Part shown: positions 35,748 to 47,066 of the stretch, in pieces
Layout: each line of letters starts with the position of its first letter
Numbering within the stretch: position 1 is the first letter of the stretch
Translations under genes and position numbers: made by a program
The notes under the pieces: model-generated
The model's database searches: none
The model's input: the letters and a program-made list of their open reading frames with translations, nothing else
What the model was told of the DNA's origin: nothing
Assembly: GCA_034620365.1 (NCBI GenBank)
Contig: JAQGEQ010000137.1
Span: 496,001 to 560,000, forward strand
DNA length: 64,000 nucleotides
Direction of reading: 5' to 3'
Source of the DNA: Pegea sp. RAD2-039
Taxonomy: Eukaryota > Chordata > Thaliacea > Salpida > Salpidae

Positions 35748-37849
35748 AGACTGAAGAAACAAATGATTTTTATTATTTTGTTCACTGCAATAATCTTTAA
35801 ATTCATAGTTGATGCATTTAAAAATACTTTTATTAAATAATCACAAAGTAAGATTCATAAACTGAAAAGAAATGGCCGCAGAATGTAAATGATTGCATTA
35901 CAGTCTTAAAAACAACATTTATTATTATTTATCTTTAATTATCTTAGATCATTGCAGCAAAAATATAAAACTGATTAAATTTTCAAAAATAAATTTAAAC
36001 GGTATTACTTGTATTATAAAATTGATTTATATTTAGTTAGAACTTAATTTAAGTTACAACAAAAACTAGCTTGCAGTTGGTGGTTTCCAGTTGAACTTTT
36101 ATCAATTGTATTTTTAAAAGTTAAAAAGTTGTTTCTACAACTAAAATTGACAATCAATGACTGAAGAAAATACACTTTACATTGAACACAAGTTATTATA
36201 ATTAAAAGTATCAGATATTTAGAAGAACAAGACTTAACTTTTAAAAAAATTCTGCTTTTACTTGGAACAAATAAAAAACTTTTAATCAAAATATTTTGCT
36301 TAATATCTGAAACAGAAGTTTTTTTATTATCAACTTTGATAAACATAGATGTAGCTAAAAAATCAGAACTGAGTTTTCTGATAAAAATAGATTATTTAAA
36401 CAATTTAAACAACTGAACAAGTAAATTTAACTATTTGATAAATGCTATACCGTCTTGAGATGAAGCAGTTTGAAAGTAAATATATATATTTTAAGTTACA
36501 GATTCCAACTAATTCATGTTTAGTTTCTGACGCAGCTTCCTAAGGTTGAAAAAATATGCTTTTCAAGTTGCTGTCAATATCTTCACATACCAATTTGATG
36601 GCGGCATTTTCTTTGATGTTTTTTCATTTACAAATTTCAGATTATGATCTAAATGATCTAAAAACGAAAAAAATTCTCCGTGTGACAATTTTTTCCTTTT
36701 TTAAAAGATTAGATCTCATTTGGATACGATAAATTTTACGCTAAAATTTTTATAGTATGTGTGTGGTCAGGATGTTAGGATAAACAAAAAATCGCCACGA
36801 AAAATGCATGTCACAGATATTAATTTTGAATTATCTCAATCTATAAATGTTTATTGATGGAACAACAAATCAAGAAAAGCCTTGAATAATATTACTATTA
36901 CTGCCTCTGTTATTAGTTTAGTAGCTAATTATTTTTTTACAACTTCTGTGAAAGATAATAATGATTGTTCTACATGAAATCAGTATATTTCTTATACTTA
37001 TTCTTATTGAGTATAGCAACTCAATTTAAAACGTAAAAGAAAGTTTGTTGAATGATTTAGAGATTAGTACACTACAAGAAGTAAATAAGCTTTCTATTAT
37101 AATGAAGCGTCTGTTGGTATCAATCTTGGTTGTAAATAAAATATCAGCATAGGTAATTTATATAAGAAATAGTTTGAAAGATAAAAGCAACTTCTAAGAA
37201 ATTACTGCAAAAAATCTAGAAAGTTAGTTGAGTACATGATAAAATCGGTTGATGTTGATAACACTTGTAACTGTTGGTGCCACAAAGTTTACAATTTTAC
37301 AATGATAACATGTAGATTGTGTTTCAGTTAAATTTCTGCAAAAGTTTCTGTAGGTATTCTACTTCTTAATGGGCAAACCTTATGTATATTTATAGTAGTG
37401 AAAAGTAGTGATATATTCTATAGCAGATTTTAACATTTTATAAAAATTCCGCCTCCATAATGAAATACAAAATTTTAGAAATGTCTTCTAGCGGAACCGG
37501 TCACGCTGTGTATGATATTTATTTACCTTAAAAAAATATACTTAAAAATTAAAACAATTTAGAATTTCAAGAAAAACTGAAAACATTACTTTAGTAGCAG
37601 ATATAAAATAGCTTCAAATTAGATAATCGCAGTTAGACTTAAACTTTTTTTAATTGTATTTCTTACAGAAAACCTTTCTGTAATTTTATAGGAAGATAAT
37701 AAATAAAAAGTACAACAGGTGATTTTTAACTAAAACTTTGAAAAAGAATTGTAACAAATAATAAAAGTATTGTTATAATCATTTTTTTTATATTTCAAAG
37801 CTTTTCTGGACCTTAAAAACTTATGATTTCATGTTTGTAGAATTTGTTT
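35748..37849. other. AT-rich region, no supported gene
   Basis: Short open stretches occur (for example minus strand near 36,520-36,640 and around 37,450-37,510) but none has splice borders and phase on both sides. Nothing is called. Confidence 0.4.
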
Positions 37850-38250
37850 AAAATTCAAAAACAGAAAATTGTAGATATTTGGGTGTAGTCCGTTATGAAT
37901 TAGAAAGCACCATAATCAATTTTCCAGAAAATTTTTCACATGACGCTCTTGCAAGATTAGTTAAACAAGATATCAACTAGTGTGTATGTAACACGCGGTA
38001 ATGAAAAATTTTACGGAAGTTAATAAGGAAGCTATTTTCAAAACTTATATAGTAGAAATGTTAAAAGCAAATATGATTGTATCTTAACTGTCAAATGGTT
38101 CAAACAAAATTATTCACCGGATGTTGAAGAGTTTGTCTATAACATGCCCATTAGAAGTTTGAATTGCTCTTTAGAACTATCCACCGTATTTATTTGGTGA
38201 TCATCAAAAATATTATGAATGAAATGTTGTTTTAATCTGTGTCAATAGAC
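37850..38250 (+). pseudogene. Degraded coding remnant, unidentified
   Basis: Successive open pieces in shifting frames have protein-like composition: TENCRYLGVVRYELES then NFSHDALARLVKQDIN (stop near 37,980), and after a frame change KYDCILTVKWFKQNYS with PDVEEFVYNMPIRSLN (stop near 38,202). Several stops lie between. No family recognised. It sits just before the second copy of the direct repeat, so it may be the wreck of a gene once paired with the Gln-rich locus; that is inference. Confidence 0.3.
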
Positions 38251-38684
38251 CAGGTAGGTTATAAACTCAGCAATTTTTTATAGGTTACTTATACCTTAGT
38301 GACAGGACTTGACTAACTCTAGCTAACATATAAGACTGAAAATATTTATTGTGTCGCATTAGCATAAGAGCTTTTCATTTATATTAATTACAACCTTAGC
38401 TTGAAATCTGATTAGAGCTATTAACAGCTGTAAAATAACTAGAATATATCTTTAAACCAAAATTTGATTTTGTTAAAATCTATACCAATAAGAAACAATC
38501 AAAAGTTTCTATATCAAAAAACGTTTATTTATGAATATTATTGTATACATTATCATCATCAATTCAATGAAATCTTTTGTAGTAATGCTTTGCTAAGTCA
38601 ATATATAATATGATATTCCATAATTTGCAATACAAGTAATATTTTGATTAAAGATGGTAATACAAGATTAAGAAAAACGTAATC

Positions 38685-39855
38685 TTATTTAAAGATTTTA
38701 AACTTAAAATTCAAAAACCAGATGGAATTTAAAGTTGAGCTTAAATAGAAATATGGTTCTAAATGTTTAGAATTTGATTTGAAAAAAAAAAAATTATTAA
38801 AAGATAATTTCATCAAACTTATCACATAGCTGATACAAAGCTTTCAGGGGTTCATATACAGACACAAAACAAAATTTATATACGATTGTGATCGAAAGTT
38901 GTAATTGTATTATTATATGGTGAATAATCATAAAAAATTAACAATCAAATTTCTGTCGACAAAAAATTCAAGTTTTTTAGTTGAAGTAGTTGCTCTATAG
39001 AAACTTGAGAATCAAAACTATTTAATCATTACTGTAGTTGTTGATAGTCATTTCATTTTTGTTTCGATATTCAATCGGCTAAAAATACTAGAAACTCCTT
39101 GAAAGCTTGGAAGCATATTTATCTGTGAAAAAATAAAAAGTTACTTATACAAAAAAGAAAATTAGCAACAGTGAAACAATGAACAAAATATTTCTCCTCA
39201 AACTATAAAAACCTGGTTTTGCTTAATTTCTATGGAAGTGAGTCATGATTAATCCTAAAGTTGACTGGTATTGTTCTTGGTAAGCTCTTTCGGCTGTGTT
39301 TGATAACCACAGTTTAAGTTATTGTAATAAATTATTACCAGAATTATGTTTGAATTAAAGTAGATACAATTAAACAGTTTTAGTAGTTTAAATTAGATAT
39401 ACTCCAAAATTATTTTGATAAATTTACAAGAGAGTTACTACAAACCTTTTCTGCTTTCGAAAAAGTATAAATAATTTCAACTTCTTCAAAACCTCTCTGT
39501 GCTTAGCTATCTCATTCATTTTTTTGACAAAGTTATTCCTTTAATTAAGTTTAAGAAAACATTTTAGTTGAAACAAGGGAGAATACAGAAAGTAATTGTA
39601 CAATAGAAAGAAAAAGATCAATCCTCATAAAATACTTATTCGAACTATTTCTATTTAATTAGTTTTGAACTAAATTATAATGTATTTAGATTTTACGTTT
39701 TTGATGAAAAGAAATAAGTTATGATATTTCATGTAAAAAAATGGAGAATTTAATTTAATCAAATATTGATCTTTATCTTTAGTTATGATCTTTCATTGTT
39801 CAGAAAGATAAAAATTTAGAATCAATTGAATCTTTAGATGGTTTTCAATTAGATG
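38685..39855. repeat. Direct repeat DR, copy 2, ending at the LINE breakpoint
   Basis: Partner of 33,395-34,060, with an extra stretch at about 39,150-39,600. Its right end runs into LINE sequence near 39,860 (the residues NKIFELKA of ORF2 on the minus strand). It marks the right border of the 12.4-kb segment. Confidence 0.6.
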
Positions 39856-41390
39856 GATAGCTTTCAATTCGAAAATTTTGTTGACAATTGACCGTGCGCT
39901 GAAAAACATACCTAATATAAAAGAAAAATTGTCTTTTTGACACTTGTAAGATTTGGAGCTAGGCTTCTGTGTACTGTTATCTTGGGCTGGAAGCATAGTA
40001 TTAATAATTTTGTGCGAAGAGAGGTTGAATAAGGATGATGTGGGTCCAGTGGTTATTTTGCACTTCCGTTTTTTGAAAAGACCTTCACAATCTTTAAAGC
40101 CCATGGTGGACCTCGAACTTTGTATTTGAAATCAGTTTGTTGCTCTTTCTGATTTCGGCTGTACGCCTCTTTTAGAAAACGCTTATTTTCTAAGCGATCA
40201 TCTTCACACATATCATGTGCTACTCTGATGCCCTGGAAATTTTCGTCCTGCTTAAGTTTATACAGCTTAGCAAGAAACTTACGTTTGTCCCATCTTTCCT
40301 GAAAGGACACTTTTAACGGTCTTTTATGATTTGATCTTTTTGCCCCGAGTCTGGTCATTGAAACTTTTGGAGCGTCCACAAAACCAAGGCTTTGAGTGCA
40401 CATTTGATTAAAAGTCTTGATGTCATCGTCTTTATCAGTCTCGGAGACACCAAAGATGATGACATTGTTTTCTCTATCCTCCCGGTCCAGAGTAAGTTTT
40501 TTGTGCGTGTCAGTAACCTTCTTGGCAAGAAGTTGCACCACGCTAGTATTTTTTTCGGATCCAGAATTACCAACAACTGAGGCCCATGTGAGAGGCTTCT
40601 TTGTGGAGGCATCCAGTTCATCCATAGATTTGGATAAGATAGAAATCTTTTCATTGGTTTTGGCAACATCGTTGCCAATTTCGGATTTAAATTTGGCCAG
40701 TTCAGTGGATATGGTGTTGCTGATGTCGGACAATAGGCTTTTGTTAGTGTTGGACGAGGTAGTTGTTTTGTCCATAGATCTACATTTAATGCAGGACCAA
40801 CAAAATCCCACTCGCTGCATTTTATTATTTTCAAATATATCATAAAATTTTTTACTCACATCACTACAAGTGAGGTGAAACCTAGAGAGGCATTTGATGC
40901 AATCTATTGCCAGATCTTCACCAGAGCAAGTTTTGTTGCCAGCTTGGCAATTGCCATTGCAAGCTTGTTTTGAAGAACTTGGTTTGCTTGGGGTTTTTAG
41001 AGCTTTTGACCGCAAGGTCCTGTCATTTGTATCTACCATAGTTTCCATGATAGATTTTTAGTAACTCCCACCAAAGTATAAAATTTATAGGTCAGATAAA
41101 TGTATGTGATATGTATATAAATAAATATACCAAGTTAATAATATATAATAAATAATAATAAGTAGAAATATAAATAAATACACCACAAAAGTTAATCACA
41201 GCTTATTAGCAGTTATTCAAAAAGAGTATATTGAAATCGAAGATGATAAAAAGTCCAAATTGAATTCTAATCCAGATATAATCACAAAAAATATACAAAT
41301 CATTTAATGAAAACAGTTTTTTCAAAGCTTATAAGCAATATCAGAATAAATTTGTTATCCTAATAACCTATAACTTATTTAAATAGAAAA
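39856..41390 (-). mobile_element. LINE copy C, 5' half (5' UTR, ORF1, start of ORF2)
   Basis: Minus-strand element start at about 41,388 (reads TCTATTTAAATAAGTTATAGG inward), 5' UTR, complete ORF1, and the first about 80 codons of ORF2 (ATG at 40,104) including SARSIVNKIF, the first endonuclease motif. It breaks at 39,860. The matching 3' half is at 24,757-27,415. About 90 bp of endonuclease sequence present in other copies is missing at the split. Confidence 0.85.
40053..41048 (-). CDS. LINE ORF1 protein, intact (PHD-type finger, coiled coil, RRM-like)
   Basis: 331 codons from ATG to TAA. Residues 30-89 hold a PHD-like zinc finger (C30, C34, C50, C53, H58, C61, C83, C86 with FHLTC and CWSC). 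Residues 100-155 are a likely coiled coil. Residues 193-250 carry RNP2-like NVIIFGVSE and RNP1-like RPLKVSF, and the C-terminal part holds IRVAHDMCEDDRLENKR, like the RNA-binding core of LINE ORF1 proteins. ORF2 starts inside it (ATG 40,104, 52 bases before the ORF1 end). The ORF1 at 47,419-48,405 is nearly identical, implying recent common origin. Likely role: RNA binding and RNP assembly. Confidence 0.85.
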   Translation of the reverse strand: METMVDTNDRTLRSKALKTPSKPSSSKQACNGNCQAGNKTCSGEDLAIDCIKCLSRFHLTCSDVSKKFYDIFENNKMQRVGFCWSCIKCRSMDKTTTSSNTNKSLLSDISNTISTELAKFKSEIGNDVAKTNEKISILSKSMDELDASTKKPLTWASVVGNSGSEKNTSVVQLLAKKVTDTHKKLTLDREDRENNVIIFGVSETDKDDDIKTFNQMCTQSLGFVDAPKVSMTRLGAKRSNHKRPLKVSFQERWDKRKFLAKLYKLKQDENFQGIRVAHDMCEDDRLENKRFLKEAYSRNQKEQQTDFKYKVRGPPWALKIVKVFSKNGSAK

Positions 41391-42773
41391 TTTGTTATAT
41401 AGAAAATTTGTTTAACTTTTAAAATATGTAATGATTCAAAACAATTGACCGAAGAATAAGATAAACAATTTTTACAGAAAATCCCTTTAAATAAAAAAAA
41501 TATATATAAAAGAATAAAGATATTTTCAACTAATAAATAACTAAGAGTATAAAAGAACAAGCCTAAAAACAATATTTTGAGTCATAAAGATAGTTATTTA
41601 TTTATTAAAACTATTTTATTTCTGTAAAACCATCATTTTGCAAAACATAAACAAGTCTTAAAGTTAAGACGATTAAACATTTTATAGTTGTAGTAAGAAG
41701 AAAAGTCATGAAATTTGGTACTAATGACTTTAAGTAATGATTTCAAAGAATAAGTTATAATTAGAGACAATTGATAATTTGCTTTTACCTTTAGTTGTAA
41801 GTTTATAACTAACAATCATAAGCAGCAGTTAGAGCAAGTTATAACTTTCTAATACGAATAGAATAACCTTTAGAATAAATTAGTTTGAATGTTTATTAGC
41901 TATTAAAAACTGTCTTTAGAAAAAAACTAGTATTTTTTTAAATTTTTCATTACAAAATTATTAGCAAAGAATGAATTTATTTTTTTAACAAGAGTATTTA
42001 CATTTTTTAGATAAGACTAAAAAGATAAATTTGTAAAAATGTTTGGTAACCCTCAATCTATTTTATAAAATAATCTGCAGTATAGGGTCATTTCATTTTA
42101 CACCTGCTAGCGACTAGTCCTAAGTGAATATCTCACAAAGGAAGTTTTTCAGACTATAGGCCTAGGTAGTTTTTGATGTCTAATTTTCTAGTTACTCTGT
42201 TTTATGGTAGGATCAAATTTTAAATAAGTTTTTAGAAAATAAAATTGTTTAAGTGGTATCTTATTTAGTTTCTAAATTATATCTAAATTATCATAGTTAA
42301 TTTAAACCAAAGTAATTTATTATAGGGTTAGTAAACTTTTTTTTAAATAAGTTTATATAAGCCTGTTAAGTTCTTTTACTGCAAACTTTCATTAATAATC
42401 TTTTAGGTTTTAATTACTTTTTTATAATTACTATAGTTATTTATAAACGTTTTCAAAATTCATTGTATTTTTAAGACTAATTAATTTTTTTGACCGTTTG
42501 AAATCACTGATAATTTTTGAAACCTAGATATTTAATGTTATAAAAAGAAGAAAAAATTTCATAAGAAAATATCTGTTGGCAGATTTGTTTAAACAAATTC
42601 TTTACTTTGATATAATAAACAGTTCAAGCAAAGAAACTATTTGTGGCAAAAGTAGTAGTAACAATAAATAGTGTGTAATTTTTCATCATTATCAAACATT
42701 ATTTTGATTAGTAAAATTTATCTTAATCAAATAACTAAATTCATCAATTTTATATTAAATTTTTCTGTTTTAA

Positions 42774-42833
42774 ATGTCAGTTAAGTTGTTTGACAGGGAA
42801 AAAGCTGTAGAGTACTTTTTGATGTTATCATAA
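42774..42833 (+). CDS. Upstream ORF of the second coiled-coil gene
   Basis: Same 19-codon frame as at 12,169-12,228, again ending TAATG on the main start codon at 42,833. Retention in both copies is expected if the duplication is recent, so it supports but does not prove selection. Confidence 0.42.
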   Translation: MSVKLFDREKAVEYFLMLS

Positions 42834-44491
42834 TGTGGAATTCTTCAGGTGAAATGTATAAGCAGCAACGAGAAGAAAGACTTCGTCGCCAAGAAGAAAA
42901 ACGGCGTCAACAAGAAGAAAAACATCGTCAACAAGAAGAAAAACGCCGTCAACAAGAAGAAAAACGTCGTCAACAAGAAGAAAATCGACTTCGTAGGCAG
43001 GAACAGCAAGAAAGACTTCAACGAGAAAGAGAAGAAAAGGAGAGAATAAAGCGTCTAGCTGAATTTCATCTAATGCAACAAGCGTCAGCAAATAACCGAC
43101 AAAGAGAAATGATGCTTCGTCAACAAGAACAAGAAAATCGTCGATTACAAGAAGAAAAACGCTTTCAACAAGAAGAACGCCTTCAACAAGAAGAAGAAAA
43201 ACGTCGTCAACAAGAAGAAAAACGTTATCAACGTGAACAACAGAAGATGCGTCGACAAGAAGAAGAAAAGGAGGTACTTCGTCGACATTATGAACAAAAT
43301 CGTCGTGAACAAGAAGAAAGACGTCGACAACAACAAGAAGAAAAACTTCGTCAACAAGAAGAAAGACGTCGACAACAAGAAGAAGAAAAACGTCGTAGAC
43401 AAGAAGAAAAACGTCGACAACAAGAAGAAGAAAAACGTCGTCAACAAGAAGAAAGACGTGTTCAACGGGAACAAGAAAAGATGCGTCGACAAGAAGAAAA
43501 ACGTCGTCAACAAGAAGAAAGACGTCGTCAACAAGAAGAAGAAAAACGTCGTCGACAAGAAGAAAATAGACTTCGTAGGCAGGAACAGCAAGAAAGACTT
43601 CAACGAGAAAGAGAAGAAAAGGAGAGATTAAAGCGTCTGGCTGAATCTCATCTAATGCAACAAGCGTCAGCAAATAACCGACAAAGAGAAATGATGCTTC
43701 GTCAACAAGAACAAGAAAATCGTCGATTACAAGAAGAAAAACGCTTTCAACAAGAAGAAGAACGCCTTCACCAAGAACAAAAGCGTCAACAACAACAAGA
43801 AGAAAAACGTCGTCAACAAGAAGAAAGACGTCAACAACAAGAAGAAGAAAAACGTCGTCGACAAGAAGAAAGACGTCGTCAACAAGAAGAAAATAGACTT
43901 CGTAGGCAGGAACAGCAAGAAAGACTTCAACGAGAAAGAGAAGAAAAGGAGAGAATAAAGCGTCTAGCTGAATCTCATCTAATGCAACAAGCGTCAGCAA
44001 ATAACCGACAAAGAGAAATGATGCTTCGTCAACAAGAACAAGAAAATCGTCGATTACAAGAAGAAAAACGCTTTCAACAAGAAGAAAAGCGTCAACAACA
44101 ACAAGAAGAAAAACGTCGTCAACAAGAAGAAAGACGTCAACAACAAGAAGAAGAAAAACGTCGTCGACAAGAAGAAAGACGTCAACAACAACAAGAAGAA
44201 AAACGTCGTCAACAAGAAGAAAGACGTTATCAACGTGATCAAGAAAACTTTAGAAGACAAGAAGAAATACGTCGTAAACAAGAAGAAAAACGTGTTCAAC
44301 GTGAACAAGAAAAGATGCGTCGACAAGAAGAAGAAAGCGAGGTAGTTCGTCAGCATAATGAACAAATTCGTCGTGAACAAGAAGAAAGACGTCGACAACA
44401 AGAGGAAGAAAAAAGTCGTCGACACGAAGAAAGGCTACGAAGACTCACCGCTGGGAAAGTTACTAACAAATTTCACAGCAACATGTTTTGA
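42833..44491 (+). CDS. Arg/Gln/Glu/Lys-rich repeat protein, paralogue 2
   Basis: 552-codon frame with the same N terminus (MWNSSGEMYK) and C terminus (AGKVTNKFHSNMF) as the 12,228-13,781 gene. The interior is reshuffled: the module with LMQQASANNRQREMM occurs three times (about 43,070, 43,660 and 43,985) instead of once, and the EVLRRHYEQN module once instead of three times. All changes keep frame. The 21-bp RRQQEEK unit dominates, predicting one long charged helix. AATAAA follows at 44,625-44,630. Frame kept despite many unit gains and losses suggests coding constraint, though units are multiples of three so drift in frame is limited anyway. Function unknown. Confidence 0.7.
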   Translation: MWNSSGEMYKQQREERLRRQEEKRRQQEEKHRQQEEKRRQQEEKRRQQEENRLRRQEQQERLQREREEKERIKRLAEFHLMQQASANNRQREMMLRQQEQENRRLQEEKRFQQEERLQQEEEKRRQQEEKRYQREQQKMRRQEEEKEVLRRHYEQNRREQEERRRQQQEEKLRQQEERRRQQEEEKRRRQEEKRRQQEEEKRRQQEERRVQREQEKMRRQEEKRRQQEERRRQQEEEKRRRQEENRLRRQEQQERLQREREEKERLKRLAESHLMQQASANNRQREMMLRQQEQENRRLQEEKRFQQEEERLHQEQKRQQQQEEKRRQQEERRQQQEEEKRRRQEERRRQQEENRLRRQEQQERLQREREEKERIKRLAESHLMQQASANNRQREMMLRQQEQENRRLQEEKRFQQEEKRQQQQEEKRRQQEERRQQQEEEKRRRQEERRQQQQEEKRRQQEERRYQRDQENFRRQEEIRRKQEEKRVQREQEKMRRQEEESEVVRQHNEQIRREQEERRRQQEEEKSRRHEERLRRLTAGKVTNKFHSNMF

Positions 44492-44819
44492 TGTTTAAAG
44501 AAGAAATATAATAACTGATAAATATGAGTAATATTTAGAAGCTAAATTTTTTTCTTTGATGTTATTTTAAAGCTTTCTGAATTTATGTTTGCATCAAAAT
44601 TTAACAAAGTTATTTGACTTTGTAAATAAATGAGTTTATGAATATTTGCAGTTTTTCAACCAAAATAAAACTATCTTTTGTAATTTATTTTGCTAATATT
44701 CTCATTCGAAACCAAACTATTTTTATTACAATAAGCACGACGAATAGTGCATGAAAAATCACCAATTGCTAACACATATTCAAACAAATAATATCTATTT
44801 GGTATAATTAAGTTACAAC

Positions 44820-45430
44820 TTTATAAAGCGAATGATGTCACACATGGCTTTTCAGTAATTCCCAAAACATATAATAGTGAATATATAGAGTAAATAAAAT
44901 AAAACAGAGAAAAAAACATGGTTTCTAGAAATGGCAGTGTTGAAATACCGATCTCGTAAATGTTCTCTGAACGAAAATACAATTTTCTTATCACTAACTT
45001 GATATGGTATCCATTCACTGATATTGTATTCAAGAATTGGACATACGTACAATATGAGGAAAATTATAAAAAAAAGTATGGTTCCTAAGAAGTAAAGGTC
45101 TTTGTAATAAAGTAGACAAGATGATTTCTTTTGAAAAGATTATGGAAACATAAATTTGCTATTTAAAGTCAGATGATAGGGTAATTCCAAGGTCTAGGAC
45201 CGAAAATTTTCGTTGAATGTAAATCTATTGATGGAGTATTGGTCCAAGGAATTTGCAACTGGTTTACGAGAAAAAGTTATAATTTCAGAATTTGTGGGCT
45301 GTATTCTGAGCTGCCAGCTCATACGCCATTTTCTACAGCGTATAATTTAGTTTGAAGTTTTGAAGAATTAAAAGAATAAAAGGTTGATATCATCTGCATA
45401 CACAATCACACTGACATCATCAGTGTCTTG
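44820..45430 (-). mobile_element. LINE reverse-transcriptase fragment
   Basis: Minus strand reads VYADDINLLF (catalytic motif, near 45,400), WQLRIQPTNSEIITFS, and PILEYNISEWIPYQV further on, with stops and frame changes. It overlaps the right end of unit U and continues beyond it; the first copy of U lost this part to an R2 junction. Confidence 0.8.
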
Positions 45431-46549
45431 CTCTAGGTAAGAAATCAACGGATGAATATTTGGGACCGATGTGTTCACTGAATAATTTTAACGGTGTCCG
45501 AACATTTCTGTTCTTAAAACAGTTGAGACATTGGTATAAAGTAAATAAATAGTTCTGAACAAGTAATTACTTTCGGTAAACTTTTTTTAATTTGTGAGAG
45601 GTAGAGGTAAGCTTTGTTCAAAGTTTATTTAGAAGCAGGCTTTAACCTAAACTTTTTAACATTTTCCATATTTCTTCGGCATTCTCTTTTAGAATTTGAA
45701 AATGGATATAATTTTTACTTATGATCTAAAATTAGCATTTTTGATTTAAAAGTTTATATTAAACAACTGTAGCGCCAGACAGCAGAAGTAAAAAGACTAA
45801 CTTTTCCCAGTAAAGTTTTATATATAAATTAAGTATCACAAAGTATAGTAAATCTTTAAAACGAGATTTTGTAACTAGCTAATTTCAGTAAGAAAATTAG
45901 TACAGATTTACAAATACTAAAATTTCATCGTAAAAGACATCTGTTAAGGTTCTGCTTCGGCGGAAATGTTTGAAAATGTTTTTAGATTTCTAAATTGCAA
46001 AATAGTATATTTTTATCTTATTTTAAAATGTAGTTCAAAGAATTAAAAAAAAAGTAAAAAATAATTAACACTTTTGTTTTGCTTCTAAATTGTAATTTAA
46101 AATGATTTATTTTGTGTTTTGCTTCTAAATTGTATTTTAAAGATTATTTATAAACTGATTTTGATAATTACAAGCTGACAAAACAATCTAAGAACTTAGG
46201 TATCAAAATCAAATAGAATTTTTAAATTTAATTTACGTTACTCTTATTTTTAAACGTTTTATTTCATAATTATAATAATAATTTCAACGAAAAGTAATAA
46301 ATAATTATGTTATAGTTACTTAAGGAAGAAAAGCAACTAATATTTAAAACCACATTTAAAAATATATTTGAAATAAAATTTTTACAAATTCGGTTTTATA
46401 TTATTTATAAATGATATTAGTTAAAAGGCAACAATTTCTAAAATTAATTTGAAAAATGAATTAAAACCACTGAATGTAATTGTTTTGTAAAAAATAAACT
46501 ATTGATACATTAGGAAAATTAATTATTTTTAACAGGTAATCTAATTTGA
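45431..46549. other. Intergenic, AT-rich, nothing seen
   Basis: No frame, repeat or RNA gene supported. Confidence 0.45.
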
Positions 46550-47066
46550 TGCTATATGCAACATGTTGGTCAGGTTTCTGTTCTGGGTTTCTTTTTCTGT
46601 TTAATTTTCAATGATGATCTCATCAGAAGACTAGTAGCAGTAGATGATTTCAGTGTTTTTGTGTATGCAGATGACACCAAGCTATTATTTTGCAATCCTT
46701 CAAAATTTCAAACTGTTTTATTCACTGTAGAAAACTAGTGTATGAACTGGTAGCTCAGAATCAAGCCGAAAAATTCTGAACTTATAACACTCTCCAATAT
46801 ACCAACTGCAAATTCTTTAAACCAATAATCTATCAGTAGATTTATTATTCCACAAAAAATTTCGGTCGTAAGCCTTGGTACTACCCTATCATTTGAACTT
46901 TAATGACACATTTAAGTTTGAACTTCTTTTGCAAAATCAATCAACCTTCTCTACTTTATTATAAAGACCTTAAGTTGTAAGAATCTAAACTTCTTTATCA
47001 GTCTTTTCAAGTTGTACGTCTTATTCTTGAATACAATATCAATGTATGGATGCTATATCCAATTGC
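46550..47066 (+). mobile_element. LINE RT fragment D, left part (interrupted)
   Basis: Plus strand reads QVSVLGFFF, LIRRLVAVDDFSVFVYADD, then broken sequence to the ILEYN-like segment near 47,030. At 47,067 a minus-strand element tail begins. The fragment resumes at 48,776 with the ATCGAATCTGTTC tract that follows directly in copy 58,860, so the two parts were contiguous. Confidence 0.8.

Larger units (their letters stand above)
41388..45185. repeat. Unit U second copy, right piece
   Basis: Collinear with 10,790-14,475 and including the second coiled-coil gene. It starts exactly at the LINE 5' end (AAATTTGTTATATAG), and its right limit (45,185) is where copy 1 switches to R2 sequence. Confidence 0.88.

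Noticed and set aside
40355-40845. 162-codon and 142-codon frames overlapping LINE ORF1 (also 47,721-48,211)
   Set aside because: Alternative-frame shadows of the conserved ORF1; no independent motif.
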